Shown: positions 27,024 through 35,813 of the stretch, one piece after another
Numbering within the stretch: position 1 is the stretch's first letter
Layout of the letters: the number at the start of each line of letters is the position of its first letter
From: Paractinoplanes deccanensis
GTDB taxonomy: Bacteria; Actinomycetota; Actinomycetes; Mycobacteriales; Micromonosporaceae
Reading direction: 5' to 3'
Assembly: GCF_016862115.1 (NCBI RefSeq)
Contig: NZ_BOMI01000145.1
Coordinates: 1-64,000 of the forward strand
Length of the DNA: 64,000 bases
Program-made: the position numbers and the translations under genes
The notes under the pieces: model-generated
What the model was told of the DNA's origin: nothing
Databases searched by the model: none
What the model saw: the letters and a program-made list of their open reading frames with translations, nothing else

Positions 27024-27074
27024 CTCGCGGCGGCCCGCGATCTTCCAGCGTTCGCTGGCGGCGAAAAGACGCGC

Positions 27075-28481
27075 TCAGGCGCCCGGCTCGGTGGTGGCCG
27101 GCGGGGTGGTCCCGGTCGGCTCCTCGGTGGGCTCCGTCGGCTCGTCGGTCGGCTCGGTGGGGTCGTCCGTCGGCTCGGTGGGGTCGTCGGTCGGCTCGTC
27201 CGTCGGCTCGGTGGTCGGGTCGTCGGTGGGCGACGGGGTGTCGTCCGGAGTCGCCGAGGGGGTCGGGTCCTCCGGCTGCTCGGAGGCCGGAGGCCGCGTG
27301 GTGGTGGGCTTGGCGGCCGGCTTCTTGGGCGGCGCCTCGGTCGTCCTCCGCACGCGGACCGTGTGGGCCTCGGTGGTGTCCTGGACCTGCGCGGTGGTCG
27401 GCGAGGTCGACGGCGACGGGCTGCCGGGCGCCGGCGCGGTCGCGGGCGGCGGGGTGCCCTCGACGGCGGCCTCGGCCTTGCGGCCGCCGGGGGTGTCGGC
27501 GCCGTTGGCCAGCTGGACGCCGAGGATGCTCATCACGGCGGTGAGGACCGCGGCGGACGCCATGACGGTGGCGCGGCGGCGGGACCGCCGCGGCTTGCCG
27601 GCCGGTGCCGGCGCGGCGGCGGCCGGCGCGCTGTGGGTGGCGGCGCGCAGCTGCGGCACCGAGGACCGCGCCGGGCGGGTGAGCGGCGTGGGGCCGGCGA
27701 CACGGCGGAAGGTCTCGGCGACGGCGGCGGCCGTGGGGCGCTCCGCGGGATCCTCGGCCGTGCAGGCCTCGTAGAGGCGGACGATGTCGCGGGGCAGGCC
27801 GGAGACGCGCGGCAGGCGCGGCGCGGGTCGGCCGTGCCGGGTGGCGAGCACGTCGTTGAGGCTGACGCCCGGCCACGCCCGCGATCCGGTGAGGCATTCG
27901 AACAGGAGCAGGCCCAGCGCGTACACGTCGGCGGCGGGGAAGGTCGGCTCGCCGCGGAGCTGCTCGGGCGCCAGGTGGGCCGGGCTGCCCCACAGCCCGC
28001 CGCGGGTGTCGACGCTGTTCTGGCCCGCGGCCGCGGCGATGCCGAAGTCGAGCACCTTGACGCCGTCGGGGGTCAGCATGATGTTGCGCGGGTTGACGTC
28101 GCGGTGGACCAGGCTCTGCGCGTGGGCGGCGGCCAGCGCGGAGGCGGTCTCGGCGCAGATCTCGGCGGCCTGGCGCCACCGCAGCGCGCCGGTGCGGGCC
28201 AGCCGGTCGGCGAGCGTCTCGCCGTCGACGAACTCCATCACCAGGTACGGGGTGCGCTCGGGGCCGTCGGTGACCTCGCCGTAGTCGTACACCTGGGCGA
28301 TGTTGGGGTGGCTCAGCCCGGCCGAGGTGCGGGCCTCGCGCAGGACGTCGGCCGCGGCGTGATCGAAGATCTTGACGGCGACGGGCCTCTTGAGGGTGGT
28401 GTCGAACCCGTAGTGGACCACCGCGCTGCCGCCCTGGCCGAGGGCCTCGCCCAGCCGATAACGCCCCGCGAGAACCTGCAC
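27075..28481 (-). CDS. Membrane Ser/Thr protein kinase with PTE-rich external tail
   Basis: 468 residues from a GTG behind GGGGAGGT. The kinase domain (about 7-270) has a glycine loop (GQGGSAVV), ATP-binding K37, catalytic HRD (D128), metal-binding N133, DFG (D145) and APE. The catalytic loop reads HRDVNPRN: Asn replaces the Lys normally found two residues after Asp in Ser/Thr kinases. One membrane helix (about 330-350) leads to an external tail rich in Pro, Thr, Glu and Asp, with repeats of PTDDPTEPTDEP type and no PASTA domain. It is probably wall-spanning. Its signal and substrates are unknown. It lies upstream of lon in the same direction, but lon has its own promoter site. Confidence 0.92.
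   Translation of the reverse strand: MQVLAGRYRLGEALGQGGSAVVHYGFDTTLKRPVAVKIFDHAAADVLREARTSAGLSHPNIAQVYDYGEVTDGPERTPYLVMEFVDGETLADRLARTGALRWRQAAEICAETASALAAAHAQSLVHRDVNPRNIMLTPDGVKVLDFGIAAAAGQNSVDTRGGLWGSPAHLAPEQLRGEPTFPAADVYALGLLLFECLTGSRAWPGVSLNDVLATRHGRPAPRLPRVSGLPRDIVRLYEACTAEDPAERPTAAAVAETFRRVAGPTPLTRPARSSVPQLRAATHSAPAAAAPAPAGKPRRSRRRATVMASAAVLTAVMSILGVQLANGADTPGGRKAEAAVEGTPPPATAPAPGSPSPSTSPTTAQVQDTTEAHTVRVRRTTEAPPKKPAAKPTTTRPPASEQPEDPTPSATPDDTPSPTDDPTTEPTDEPTDDPTEPTDDPTEPTDEPTEPTEEPTGTTPPATTEPGA
27114..27231 (-). repeat. Low-complexity tandem repeat coding the kinase tail
   Basis: Short imperfect repeats built from TCGGTCGGCTCGGTGG-like units on the plus strand encode alternating PTDEPT/PTDDPT/PTEEPT blocks of the kinase's external tail. 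Repeat number probably varies between strains. Such tails serve as cell-wall spacers. Confidence 0.75.
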
Positions 28482-28790
28482 TGCGACCTCCCCATGGCCG
28501 TCCGGCGCGCCGGTGTCGCCCCGCGTCGCGGCAACTACCCACAGTGGCGTATCCCCCGCCAGGCCACCCGTCATATCGACGGCCGGCCAGCACCGTGCGA
28601 GCAGCATACCCGCCTGGTACGACAGAAAAACTGCGTCCGCCGTCACCGTCCGGCAAACTCCCGGTGCCATACCGGCATATGCCGCATTTCTCAATCACGC
28701 GACGTCACGGGGTCGACGGCACATCGAAACTGCCCTATAAAGAGTCGATCTTTTGCAACGACGACATTCGATAAACGGGGGCACGGACAG
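28482..28790. other. Divergent intergenic region, 309 bp
   Basis: It separates the kinase gene (leftward) from the protease-like gene (rightward). I see a 10-bp palindrome GGCATATGCC at 28674-28683 and an AT-rich TATAAA at 28735-28740, which could be the -10 of the rightward gene. GGGGGCA stands about 12 bases before its TTG. No gene or RNA was recognised. Confidence 0.5.
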
Positions 28791-30596
28791 TTGCTGAACA
28801 ACAGAAACAAGGGGTTGATGGCCGGGCTGGCCGCCACGGCCGTCGCCATCGGGCTCGCGGGCAGCGCCCCGGCGCTGGGCGTCACGGGCGGCTCGCTGAC
28901 GGCCGAGGGGACCGACACGTTCATCGCGCACCTCGCTGTGGGCCAGCGCGGCGCCGGACAGGCCTGCACCGGCGCGCTCATCGACCCACAGTGGGTGATC
29001 ACCGCCAAGGCGTGCTTCGGCGCGGCGCCCGCCGCCGGCCGGCCCGCGGTGCCGACCACCGTGACCCTCGGCCGGGCCGACCTGACCGGCACCACGGGCC
29101 AGGTGCGTGCGGCGGCCCGCCTGGTGCCCCACCCGGATCGTGACGTGGTGCTGGTCAAGCTCGACCGGCCGACCGCGATCGCGCCGGTCGCGCTCGGCAC
29201 CACCGCGCCGGCGGCCGGCGAGGTGCTGCGGATGTCCGGATACGGGCGCACCGCCACCGAGTGGGTGCCCGACCATCTGCACAGCGCGCCGTTCGCGGTG
29301 AGCGCGGTGGGCGCCGGCGTCCTGGACGTGGCCGGTGCCGACGCCGGCCAGGCCGGGCTCTGCAAGGGCGACGCGGGCGGGCCGGCGCTGCGCGAGAGCA
29401 ACGGCGTCACCACGCTCGTGGCCATCCACCACACGTCCTGGCAGGGCGGCTGCGCCGGGTCGGACGAGACCCGCCGCGAGGCGGTCGAGACCCGCGTCGA
29501 CGACCTCGCCGGCTGGATCGGCGGCTTCGTGCCCGGCGGGCTGGCCGAGGACCACCGCGCCGACGTGACCATGGTCTACAGCTACGCCTCCGGCGCCGTC
29601 GGGCCGTTCACCTTCACCACCGCCGCCAACGGCGCGATGACCGCGCGCGGCGGCTGCACCACGGCGGCCGGCCTCTACAACAGCGCCGCGATGAAGTCCT
29701 TCCGCGGCGACTTCGACGGCGACGGCATCATCGACCAGGCGGTGCTCAACAGCACGACCGAGAACGTCCTGACGCTCGACACGTTCCTCACCAAGCCGGA
29801 CGGCACCTGCTCCGCCGGGGTGCGCTCGTGGACGAGCACCTCGTTCGGCTCGTACGGCCGGATGCTCATGACCAGCGGCGACTACAACGGCGACGGCCGT
29901 ACGGACATCGCCGGCTTCTACAACTACGCGGACCACGGCATCCGCCTGTTCGTCTGGACCGCGAGCGCGGCCGGCACGTTCGGCAGCCCGTCCGCGAAGT
30001 GGTACAACGCCCCGTCGCCGTACTGGGGCGAGATCGGCCGGATGAAGCTGTTCAGCGGCGACTTCAACGGCGACGGCCGCGACGACATCGGCTCCTTCTA
30101 CGGCTACGCGGACGCGGGCGTCGGCATCTACACGTGGACCGCCACCGCGTCCGGCGGCTTCGGCGAGGACCAGCGGGTCTGGTACGCGCCGCCGACGCCG
30201 TACTGGGGTGACCCGAAGCGGCTGCGGATCGCCGCCGGCGACTTCAACGGCGACGGCCGTACGGACGTGGCCGGCTTCTACAACTACTCCAGCGGCGACC
30301 TCGCCATGCTCACCTGGACCGCCAAGGCCGACGGCAGCTTCAACAACGCCTTCAGCTCGTGGAAGACCACCAGCACGTCGTGGGGCTCCTGGGACCGCAC
30401 CCGGTTCACCGCCGGCGACTTCAACGGCGACGGCCGCGACGACCTGACCGCCCTGTACGGCTACGCCGACGGCAGCCTCGCCATGTTCACCTCGGCCGCC
30501 AACCCGAACGGCGGCTTCCCGTCTCCGTCACAGGCCTGGAAGTCGACGACCTTCGGCTCCTACGCCAGCATCAACCTGCCGGAGGACGCCAACTGA
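28791..30596 (+). CDS. Secreted S1-like pseudoprotease with FG-GAP/VCBS repeats
   Basis: 601 residues. Signal peptide (about 1-29) and a trypsin-like domain (about 33-245), then five FG-GAP/VCBS-type repeats with calcium-loop motifs GDFDGDGIID, GDYNGDGRTD, GDFNGDGRDD and similar, each followed by FYNY or FYGY. The protease triad is lost: the usual TAAHC is TAKAC (Ala at position 74 for His), and GDSGGP is GDAGGP (Ala195 for Ser). The disulfide cysteines and fold motifs remain. It is therefore probably a binding or scaffold protein. The TTG at 28791 is the best start; the ATG at 28818 is possible but would shorten the signal peptide. Confidence 0.85.
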   Translation: MLNNRNKGLMAGLAATAVAIGLAGSAPALGVTGGSLTAEGTDTFIAHLAVGQRGAGQACTGALIDPQWVITAKACFGAAPAAGRPAVPTTVTLGRADLTGTTGQVRAAARLVPHPDRDVVLVKLDRPTAIAPVALGTTAPAAGEVLRMSGYGRTATEWVPDHLHSAPFAVSAVGAGVLDVAGADAGQAGLCKGDAGGPALRESNGVTTLVAIHHTSWQGGCAGSDETRREAVETRVDDLAGWIGGFVPGGLAEDHRADVTMVYSYASGAVGPFTFTTAANGAMTARGGCTTAAGLYNSAAMKSFRGDFDGDGIIDQAVLNSTTENVLTLDTFLTKPDGTCSAGVRSWTSTSFGSYGRMLMTSGDYNGDGRTDIAGFYNYADHGIRLFVWTASAAGTFGSPSAKWYNAPSPYWGEIGRMKLFSGDFNGDGRDDIGSFYGYADAGVGIYTWTATASGGFGEDQRVWYAPPTPYWGDPKRLRIAAGDFNGDGRTDVAGFYNYSSGDLAMLTWTAKADGSFNNAFSSWKTTSTSWGSWDRTRFTAGDFNGDGRDDLTALYGYADGSLAMFTSAANPNGGFPSPSQAWKSTTFGSYASINLPEDAN

Positions 30597-30629
30597 GAGC
30601 GATGAGCACCCGCGTGTTCTGATCGGTGC

Positions 30630-31817
30630 ATGATCTTCGACGTCTCCCGCATCCGATCCGGTCATCCCGCGCTCGCCGAGGGGTTCGCCCAGCTCGACGG
30701 CGCGGGTGGCACGCAGCCCGCCGCCCCGGTGATCGACGCGATCGCCGGGGCGATGCGCGCCGCGGTGTCCAACCGTGGCACCGCCCACGAGCCGGCCCGC
30801 CGCTCCGGCGAGATCGTCGCCGCCGCCCGCGCCGCGGTCGCCGATCTGGTCGGCGGCGACCCGGCGGGCGTGGTGTTCGGGCCGAGCGCCACCGCGCTGA
30901 CCTATCTGGTGTCCCGCGCGCTCGCGGAGCGATGGGCGCCGGGCGACGAGGTGGTGCTGTCCCGGCTCGACCACGACGCCAACGTCCGCCCCTGGGTGCA
31001 GACCGGCGCGGCCGTGCGGTGGGCCGAGATCGACCCGGACACCGGCGGGCTGGACGTCGCGCAGTACCGGGAGCTGATCGGCCCGCGCACCCGCCTGGTC
31101 GCGGTGACCGCGGCCAGCAACGCCGTCGGCACCGTCCCGGCGGTCCGCGCGATCGCCGACCTCGCGCACGCGGCCGGCGCCCTGGTCTACGTGGACGGCG
31201 TGCACGCCACCGCGCACCGCCCGACCGACGTGGCCGCCCTCGGCGCCGACTTCTACGTCACCAGCGCCTACAAGTGGTCGGGACCGCACTACGCCGCCGT
31301 CGTCGCCGACCCGGCCGTGTGGGAGCCGCTGCACCCGGCCAAGCTGATCCCCTCCCCCGCCGGCGTCCCGGACCGTTTCGAGTACGGCACGCTCAGCTTC
31401 GAGCTGCTCGCCGGCATCACCGCTGCCGTCGACCACCTCGCCGGTCTTCTCCCCGCTGACGGCGACCGCCGTTCCCGTCTGCTCGCGAGCATGACCGCGG
31501 CCGCCGAGCACGAGAGCAGACTGCTCGACCGGCTGCTGGCCGGGCTGGCCGCGATCGGCACGGTCACCGTCTGCCCCGCACCCGCCGACCGCTGCCCGAC
31601 CGTCTCGTTCCGCGTCGCCGGCCACGCACCGGCCGAGGTCGCCCGGGCCCTCGGCGACCGGGGTGTCTGCGTCTCGCACGGCGACTACTACGCGGTCGAG
31701 TACTTCGAGGCCGCCGGCCTGCGCGACAGCGGCGGCGCGGTGCGCGCGAGCCTCTACCACTACAACACCGAGGAGGACGTGGACCGGCTGCTGACCGGGC
31801 TCGCCGAGCTCAGCTGA
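30630..31817 (+). CDS. Cysteine desulfurase-like PLP enzyme
   Basis: 395 residues of the aminotransferase class V fold. The PLP lysine is K215 in SAYKWSGPH. Other cofactor motifs are GPSATALTY, LDHDANVRPW, and the aspartate strand LVYVDGVHATAH. This matches the cysteine desulfurase-like group distinct from IscS/SufS; a conserved Cys in the usual active-site loop is not evident, so real desulfurase activity is uncertain. It has no Shine-Dalgarno and may be leaderless. Its stop overlaps that of the convergent XRE regulator by 8 bp. Confidence 0.9.
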   Translation: MIFDVSRIRSGHPALAEGFAQLDGAGGTQPAAPVIDAIAGAMRAAVSNRGTAHEPARRSGEIVAAARAAVADLVGGDPAGVVFGPSATALTYLVSRALAERWAPGDEVVLSRLDHDANVRPWVQTGAAVRWAEIDPDTGGLDVAQYRELIGPRTRLVAVTAASNAVGTVPAVRAIADLAHAAGALVYVDGVHATAHRPTDVAALGADFYVTSAYKWSGPHYAAVVADPAVWEPLHPAKLIPSPAGVPDRFEYGTLSFELLAGITAAVDHLAGLLPADGDRRSRLLASMTAAAEHESRLLDRLLAGLAAIGTVTVCPAPADRCPTVSFRVAGHAPAEVARALGDRGVCVSHGDYYAVEYFEAAGLRDSGGAVRASLYHYNTEEDVDRLLTGLAELS

Positions 31818-32655
31818 CCCCCACGGTCTGCGCCCCGATCACCGAGAGCAGCTGAAGCTTCTCGTGGCTCTCGCTGCCGGGCGCGGCGGTGTAGACGAGC
31901 AGCGCGTGCGACTGCTCGGGGTCGAGCAGCGACTGGCAGGTCAGCTCCAGGTCGCCGACCTCCGGGTGCACGAAGCGCTTGGTGTGCTGGTATCCGACGC
32001 CGATCTCGTGCTCGTTCCACACGGCGCGGAACTCCGCACTCCGTTCGAGAAGCAGGTTTTGCAGGTGGGCGGCCCGCGAGCCGGGACCGCGCAGGGTGAC
32101 CACCCGGCGCAGGCCGGAGGCGAAGACGCGCGAGTGCAGCGCGTGGTCGTCCGGGTGATAGAGCGCGCGGCAGGCCGGGTCGGTGAACCACCGGTAGCCG
32201 ATGCTGCGGGCCGGGCCCGTGTAGCGGGTCAGGTCGCCGGTCAGCGCCACCCCGAGCGGGGTCTGCCGCAGGGTCTCGCCGAGCTCGGTGACCACCTCGG
32301 CCGGGGTGTCGGCGAGCCGGTCGAGGATGCGCAGCAGGCCCGGGCCGATGTGCTCGCCGGCCGCGCCGCGCGGGGGCGGATGGTGGCCGGCGAGCCGGAA
32401 CAGGTGGTCGCGCTCGTCGAGGGAGAGGTGCAGGCCCTGCGCGATCGAGGCGATCATCTGCTCGGACGGGTGCGGGCCGCGCTCGCGTTCGAGCCGGCTG
32501 TAGTAGTCGGTGGAGATGTGGCACAGCACGGCCACCTCCTCGCGGCGCAGGCCCGCGGTCCGGCGCCGCTGCCCGCGCGGCAGGCCCACGTCCTCGGGCT
32601 GCAACGACTCCCGGCGGCGGCGGAGGAACTCGGCAAGCCCGGCTCGATCGATCAC
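31810..32655 (-). CDS. XRE regulator with MmyB-like ligand domain (copy 1)
   Basis: 281 residues. An XRE helix-turn-helix (about 4-75; GLRREEVAVLCHISTDYYSRLE) precedes a MmyB-type ligand-binding domain (about 105-270, with RYTGPARSIGYRWFTDP), thought to bind fatty-acid-like ligands. The GTG at 32655 fits a leaderless start: TAGAAC (plus coordinates 32663-32668) lies 7 bases before it. It is divergent from an SDR gene, its likely target. Two more such pairs lie at 40-43 kb. Confidence 0.92.
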   Translation of the reverse strand: MIDRAGLAEFLRRRRESLQPEDVGLPRGQRRRTAGLRREEVAVLCHISTDYYSRLERERGPHPSEQMIASIAQGLHLSLDERDHLFRLAGHHPPPRGAAGEHIGPGLLRILDRLADTPAEVVTELGETLRQTPLGVALTGDLTRYTGPARSIGYRWFTDPACRALYHPDDHALHSRVFASGLRRVVTLRGPGSRAAHLQNLLLERSAEFRAVWNEHEIGVGYQHTKRFVHPEVGDLELTCQSLLDPEQSHALLVYTAAPGSESHEKLQLLSVIGAQTVGVS

Positions 32656-32685
32656 GCCTGTAGTTCTACCGCCGGCGGCGGACCG

Positions 32686-32712
32686 CATCCAGGGATTGCC
32701 AGGCCGTGGATG
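32686..32712. promoter_or_regulatory. Inverted repeat CATCCA-N15-TGGATG
   Basis: A perfect 6-bp inverted repeat midway between the divergent XRE and SDR genes. A repeat of the same geometry (arms separated by 15 bp) occurs at the third XRE/SDR pair, so it is a candidate operator of the XRE protein. Confidence 0.5.
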
Positions 32713-32774
32713 TCGTCCCGGTTCCGGCCCAGCCTCGAAGCAGCACATACATCGTCTCGGGACAGGAGCCGCGG

Positions 32775-33725
32775 ATGGGACGCAAGCAGCAGGACATCAC
32801 CGTGCCCGACCTCACCGGAAAGCTGGCCGTGGTCACCGGCGCCAGCGACGGCGTCGGGCTGAGCCTGGCGACGCGCCTCGCGGCCGCGGGGGCCGAGGTC
32901 GTCATGCCGGTACGGAACGAGCGCAAGGGCGAGGCGGCGATCGCGGCGATCCGGCGGGAGCACCCGCGAGCCGCCCTGTCCCCTCGGCGGCTGGACCTGT
33001 CGTCGCTGGAGTCGGTGGCCGCGCTCGGCGCCGAGCTGGCCGCCGAGAACCGGCCGATCCACCTCCTGATCAACAACGCCGGCGTGATGACCCCGCCCGA
33101 CCGGCAGACCACCGCCGACGGGTTCGAGCTCCAGTTCGGCATCAACCACCTGGGTCACTTCGCGCTGATCGCCCACCTGATGCCCCTGCTGCGGGCCGGC
33201 CGCGCCCGGGTGGTCTCGCAGATCAGCATCGCCGCCGACGCGAACGCCGTCAACTGGGACGACCTCAACTGGGAGCGGTCGTACGACGGCATGCGCGCGT
33301 ACAGCCAATCGAAGATCGCCATGGGCCTGTGCGGCCTGGAACTGGACCGCCGCAGCCGGGCCGGCGGCTGGGGCATCACCAGCAGCCTCGCGCACCCCGG
33401 CGTCGCCGCCACGAACCTGCTCCAGGCCCGGCCCGAGGTGGGCCGCCCCCGGGCCACCGCCGGCGGCCGCCTGATCCGGGCGCTCGGCAGCCGCGGCATC
33501 CTGTTCGGCACACCCGCGACCGCCGCGCTGCCCGCCCTGTACGCCGCCACGTCCCCGGACGCGCGCGGTGGCGTCCTGTACGGCCCGAGCGGCTTCCAGC
33601 ACCTGTCCGGCCCGCCCGCTGAGCAAGCCCTCTACTCACGGCTGCGCGGCGAGGAGGACGCCCGGCGCATCTGGGAGGTCTCCGATGAGTTTCGCCGCCG
33701 TGCCGGGTCCACCTCGTACATCTGA
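32775..33725 (+). CDS. Short-chain dehydrogenase/reductase
   Basis: 316 residues. Cofactor loop TGASDGVG (21-28), NNAG motif (LLINNAGVMTPP) and catalytic YSQSK are all present. The RNERKGE after the second strand suggests NADP(H) preference. It resembles retinol-dehydrogenase-like SDRs. AGGAG lies 7 bases before the ATG at 32775. It is divergent from XRE copy 1 and followed after 12 bp by a RibD-like reductase gene, so the two are probably an operon. The substrate is unknown. Confidence 0.92.
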   Translation: MGRKQQDITVPDLTGKLAVVTGASDGVGLSLATRLAAAGAEVVMPVRNERKGEAAIAAIRREHPRAALSPRRLDLSSLESVAALGAELAAENRPIHLLINNAGVMTPPDRQTTADGFELQFGINHLGHFALIAHLMPLLRAGRARVVSQISIAADANAVNWDDLNWERSYDGMRAYSQSKIAMGLCGLELDRRSRAGGWGITSSLAHPGVAATNLLQARPEVGRPRATAGGRLIRALGSRGILFGTPATAALPALYAATSPDARGGVLYGPSGFQHLSGPPAEQALYSRLRGEEDARRIWEVSDEFRRRAGSTSYI

Positions 33726-33737
33726 GAGGAGACCACC

Positions 33738-34313
33738 ATGACCGCCACCTACACCTTCGACGTCTTCACCAGCCTCGACGGCTTCGGCGCCGCCGGCGGC
33801 GACTGGGGCGGCTACTGGGGCAAGCAGGGCCCCGAACTGCTCGATCACCGCCTCGCCCTCTACGACCAGGACCAGCGGATGGTCTTCGGCGCGACCACCT
33901 ACCGGATCTTCACGGAGCTGCTCGCCTCCGGCGAGGACAAGGCGGTCTTCGACCCCTGGGTCACCCGCATGCGCAACCTGCCGGCGACGGTGGTGTCGTC
34001 GACCCTGCGGGGCCCGCTCGACTGGCCGGACGCCACCGTCGCGAGCGGCGACGCGGTCGACGTGGTCGCCCGGCTCAAGGAGGAGTCCGAGGTGCCGCTG
34101 CGCTCGCACGGCAGCCTCTCGATGAACCGGGCGCTGATGGCCGCCGGCCTGGTCGACCGCGTCCAGGTGACCGTCTTCCCGGTGATCACGGGCCGCACGG
34201 GCGCCGACCCGATCTTCCGGGGCGCCGCCGACTTCGACCTCGAGCTGCTCGAGACCCGCACCCTCGACGGCCGCATGCAGGAGCTGGTCTACCGCCCGGC
34301 GCTGCACGGCTGA
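33738..34313 (+). CDS. Dihydrofolate reductase-like (RibD C-terminal) protein
   Basis: 191 residues of the RibD_C/DHFR fold: FDVFTSLDGFGA at the start, MVFGATTYRIF, VVSSTLRG, the NADP-contact region RSHGSLSMNRALMAAGLVD, and the final FPVITGRTG strand. Many actinobacterial members are NADPH reductases of unknown substrate; a folate role is unlikely. GAGAGGAG precedes the ATG. It is the second gene of the SDR operon and converges on the flavoprotein gene with 2 bp between stops. Confidence 0.92.
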   Translation: MTATYTFDVFTSLDGFGAAGGDWGGYWGKQGPELLDHRLALYDQDQRMVFGATTYRIFTELLASGEDKAVFDPWVTRMRNLPATVVSSTLRGPLDWPDATVASGDAVDVVARLKEESEVPLRSHGSLSMNRALMAAGLVDRVQVTVFPVITGRTGADPIFRGAADFDLELLETRTLDGRMQELVYRPALHG

Positions 34314-34315
34314 CC

Positions 34316-35812
34316 TCAGAGGCCGTACGCCTCCAGCAGGCGCAGCCAGACCTCGCTCACCGTGGGGTACGCGGGAACGGCGTGCCACAGCCGATCCAGC
34401 GGAACCTCGCCGGCCACCGCGATCGTCGCGGCGTGCAACAGCTCCGCGACGTCCGGCCCGGCGAACGTGACGCCCACGATCACCCGCCGGTCCTCGTCGA
34501 CGACCATGCGGGCGCGCCCCCGGTAGCCGTCGGCGTGCAGGGCCGCCCCGGCGACGGCGGCCAGGTCGTGGTCGACGACGCGGACGCGCAGACCGGCGGC
34601 CTCGGCGGCGGCCGCGGTCATCCCCACCGACGCGACCTCCGGATCAGTGAAGATCACTTGGGGGTACGGCACGCTCGGCGGCGTGGCCACCGGCTCACCC
34701 CCGGCCCGCGCCACGATGAGGTCACCCACGGCGCGGGCCTGATATTTGCCCTGGTGGGTCAGGAGCACGCGCCCGTTGACGTCGCCGGCGGCGTAGAGCC
34801 ACTCCACACCGGGGACGCGCAACGTGTCGTCGACGGTCAGCCAGGCACCGGGCTCCAGGCCGACCCGGTCGAGGCCGAGGTCCCCCGTGTTCGGCGTGCG
34901 GCCGACGGCGACCAGCAGTTCGTCGGCCTCGATCCGCTCTGCGCCGGGTTCGGTCCGTTTCTCGGCGGCTTGGGTCCGCTCTCCGCCGGCTTCGGTCCGC
35001 TCGCCGCCGGCTTCGGTCCGCTCTCCGGCGGCTTCGGTCCGCTCTCCGCCGGCGAGCGTGACGACCACCGTGCCGTTGCCGTTCCGGGTCACCGACGCCG
35101 CCTCGGCGCCGGACCGCACGGAGACCCCGGCCTCCCGCAACGAGCCGGTGACCAGCTCGGCGGCGAACGGCTCCACGAACGGCAGCACACCGTCGCGGGC
35201 CAGCACGGTGACCTTCGAGCCGAGAGCCGCGTACGCGGTGGCCATCTCGGACGCCACCACGCCCCCGCCGATGACGGCGAGCCGCCCCGGAACGGTGCCG
35301 GCCGCAGCCGCCTCCCGGCTGGTCCACGGCGCCGCCGCACGCAGGCCCGGAATGTCGGGAACGAGCGCGCTGCTGCCGGTCGCCACCACAACGGCGTGCC
35401 GTGCGGTGAGCAACGTCGTGGTGCCGTCCTCCCCGGTCACCTCGACAACCCGGTCGGCGGCGATCCGCCCCTGACCGCGGTGCAGCGCGATCCCGGCCGA
35501 GTCGAGCCAGGACACCTGCCCGCTGTCCTTCCAGTAGGAGGCGAACTCGTCCCGGCGGCGCAGCACGGCAGCCACATCAAGCTCCCCGGTCACCGCCTCG
35601 CGGGCTCCGGGCACCTGACGCGCCGCCCGGAGCGCGGCCGCGCCGCGAAGCAACGCCTTGGTCGGCATGCACGCCCAGTAGGAGCATTCGCCCCCGACCA
35701 GCTCCCGCTCCACAACGGCCGCGGTCAGGCCACCCCGCACCACCCGAGCGGCGACGTTCTCGCCGACCGGTCCAGCCCCGATCACAACGACGTCGTACGT
35801 GGCGCCGGCCAT
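34316..35812 (-). CDS. Pyridine nucleotide-disulfide oxidoreductase with expanded heptapeptide repeat
   Basis: 498 residues. FAD loop DVVVIGAGPVGE, redox disulfide CSYWAC followed by MPTKALL, NAD domain LAVIGGGVVASEMA, and C-terminal YPTVSEVW near the active-site His: a mercuric reductase/dihydrolipoamide dehydrogenase-like enzyme whose substrate is not clear. Between strands of the NAD domain lies an insertion of about 40 residues made of GERTEAG-type heptads, evidently grown from the native GGERIEA by 21-bp duplication. The loop position means it may still fold. The ATG follows the stop of the membrane-protein gene by one base, so the two are an operon. Confidence 0.9.
   Translation of the reverse strand: MAGATYDVVVIGAGPVGENVAARVVRGGLTAAVVERELVGGECSYWACMPTKALLRGAAALRAARQVPGAREAVTGELDVAAVLRRRDEFASYWKDSGQVSWLDSAGIALHRGQGRIAADRVVEVTGEDGTTTLLTARHAVVVATGSSALVPDIPGLRAAAPWTSREAAAAGTVPGRLAVIGGGVVASEMATAYAALGSKVTVLARDGVLPFVEPFAAELVTGSLREAGVSVRSGAEAASVTRNGNGTVVVTLAGGERTEAAGERTEAGGERTEAGGERTQAAEKRTEPGAERIEADELLVAVGRTPNTGDLGLDRVGLEPGAWLTVDDTLRVPGVEWLYAAGDVNGRVLLTHQGKYQARAVGDLIVARAGGEPVATPPSVPYPQVIFTDPEVASVGMTAAAAEAAGLRVRVVDHDLAAVAGAALHADGYRGRARMVVDEDRRVIVGVTFAGPDVAELLHAATIAVAGEVPLDRLWHAVPAYPTVSEVWLRLLEAYGL
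34935..35054 (-). repeat. 21-bp tandem repeat inside the flavoenzyme gene
   Basis: Five full units and a partial sixth, each 21 bp (for example CGCTCTCCGCCGGCTTCGG plus TC on the plus strand), encode six heptapeptides of GERTEAG type. Unit length is a multiple of 3, so the frame is kept. The last copy matches the ancestral in-gene sequence. Confidence 0.9.
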
Positions 35813-35813
35813 G

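Noticed and set aside
27040..27062. Small hairpin CCAGCG-TT-CGCTGG after the kinase gene as a terminator
   Set aside because: Only a 6-bp stem with a 2-base gap; too weak to call, though the kinase message must end near here or run into lon.
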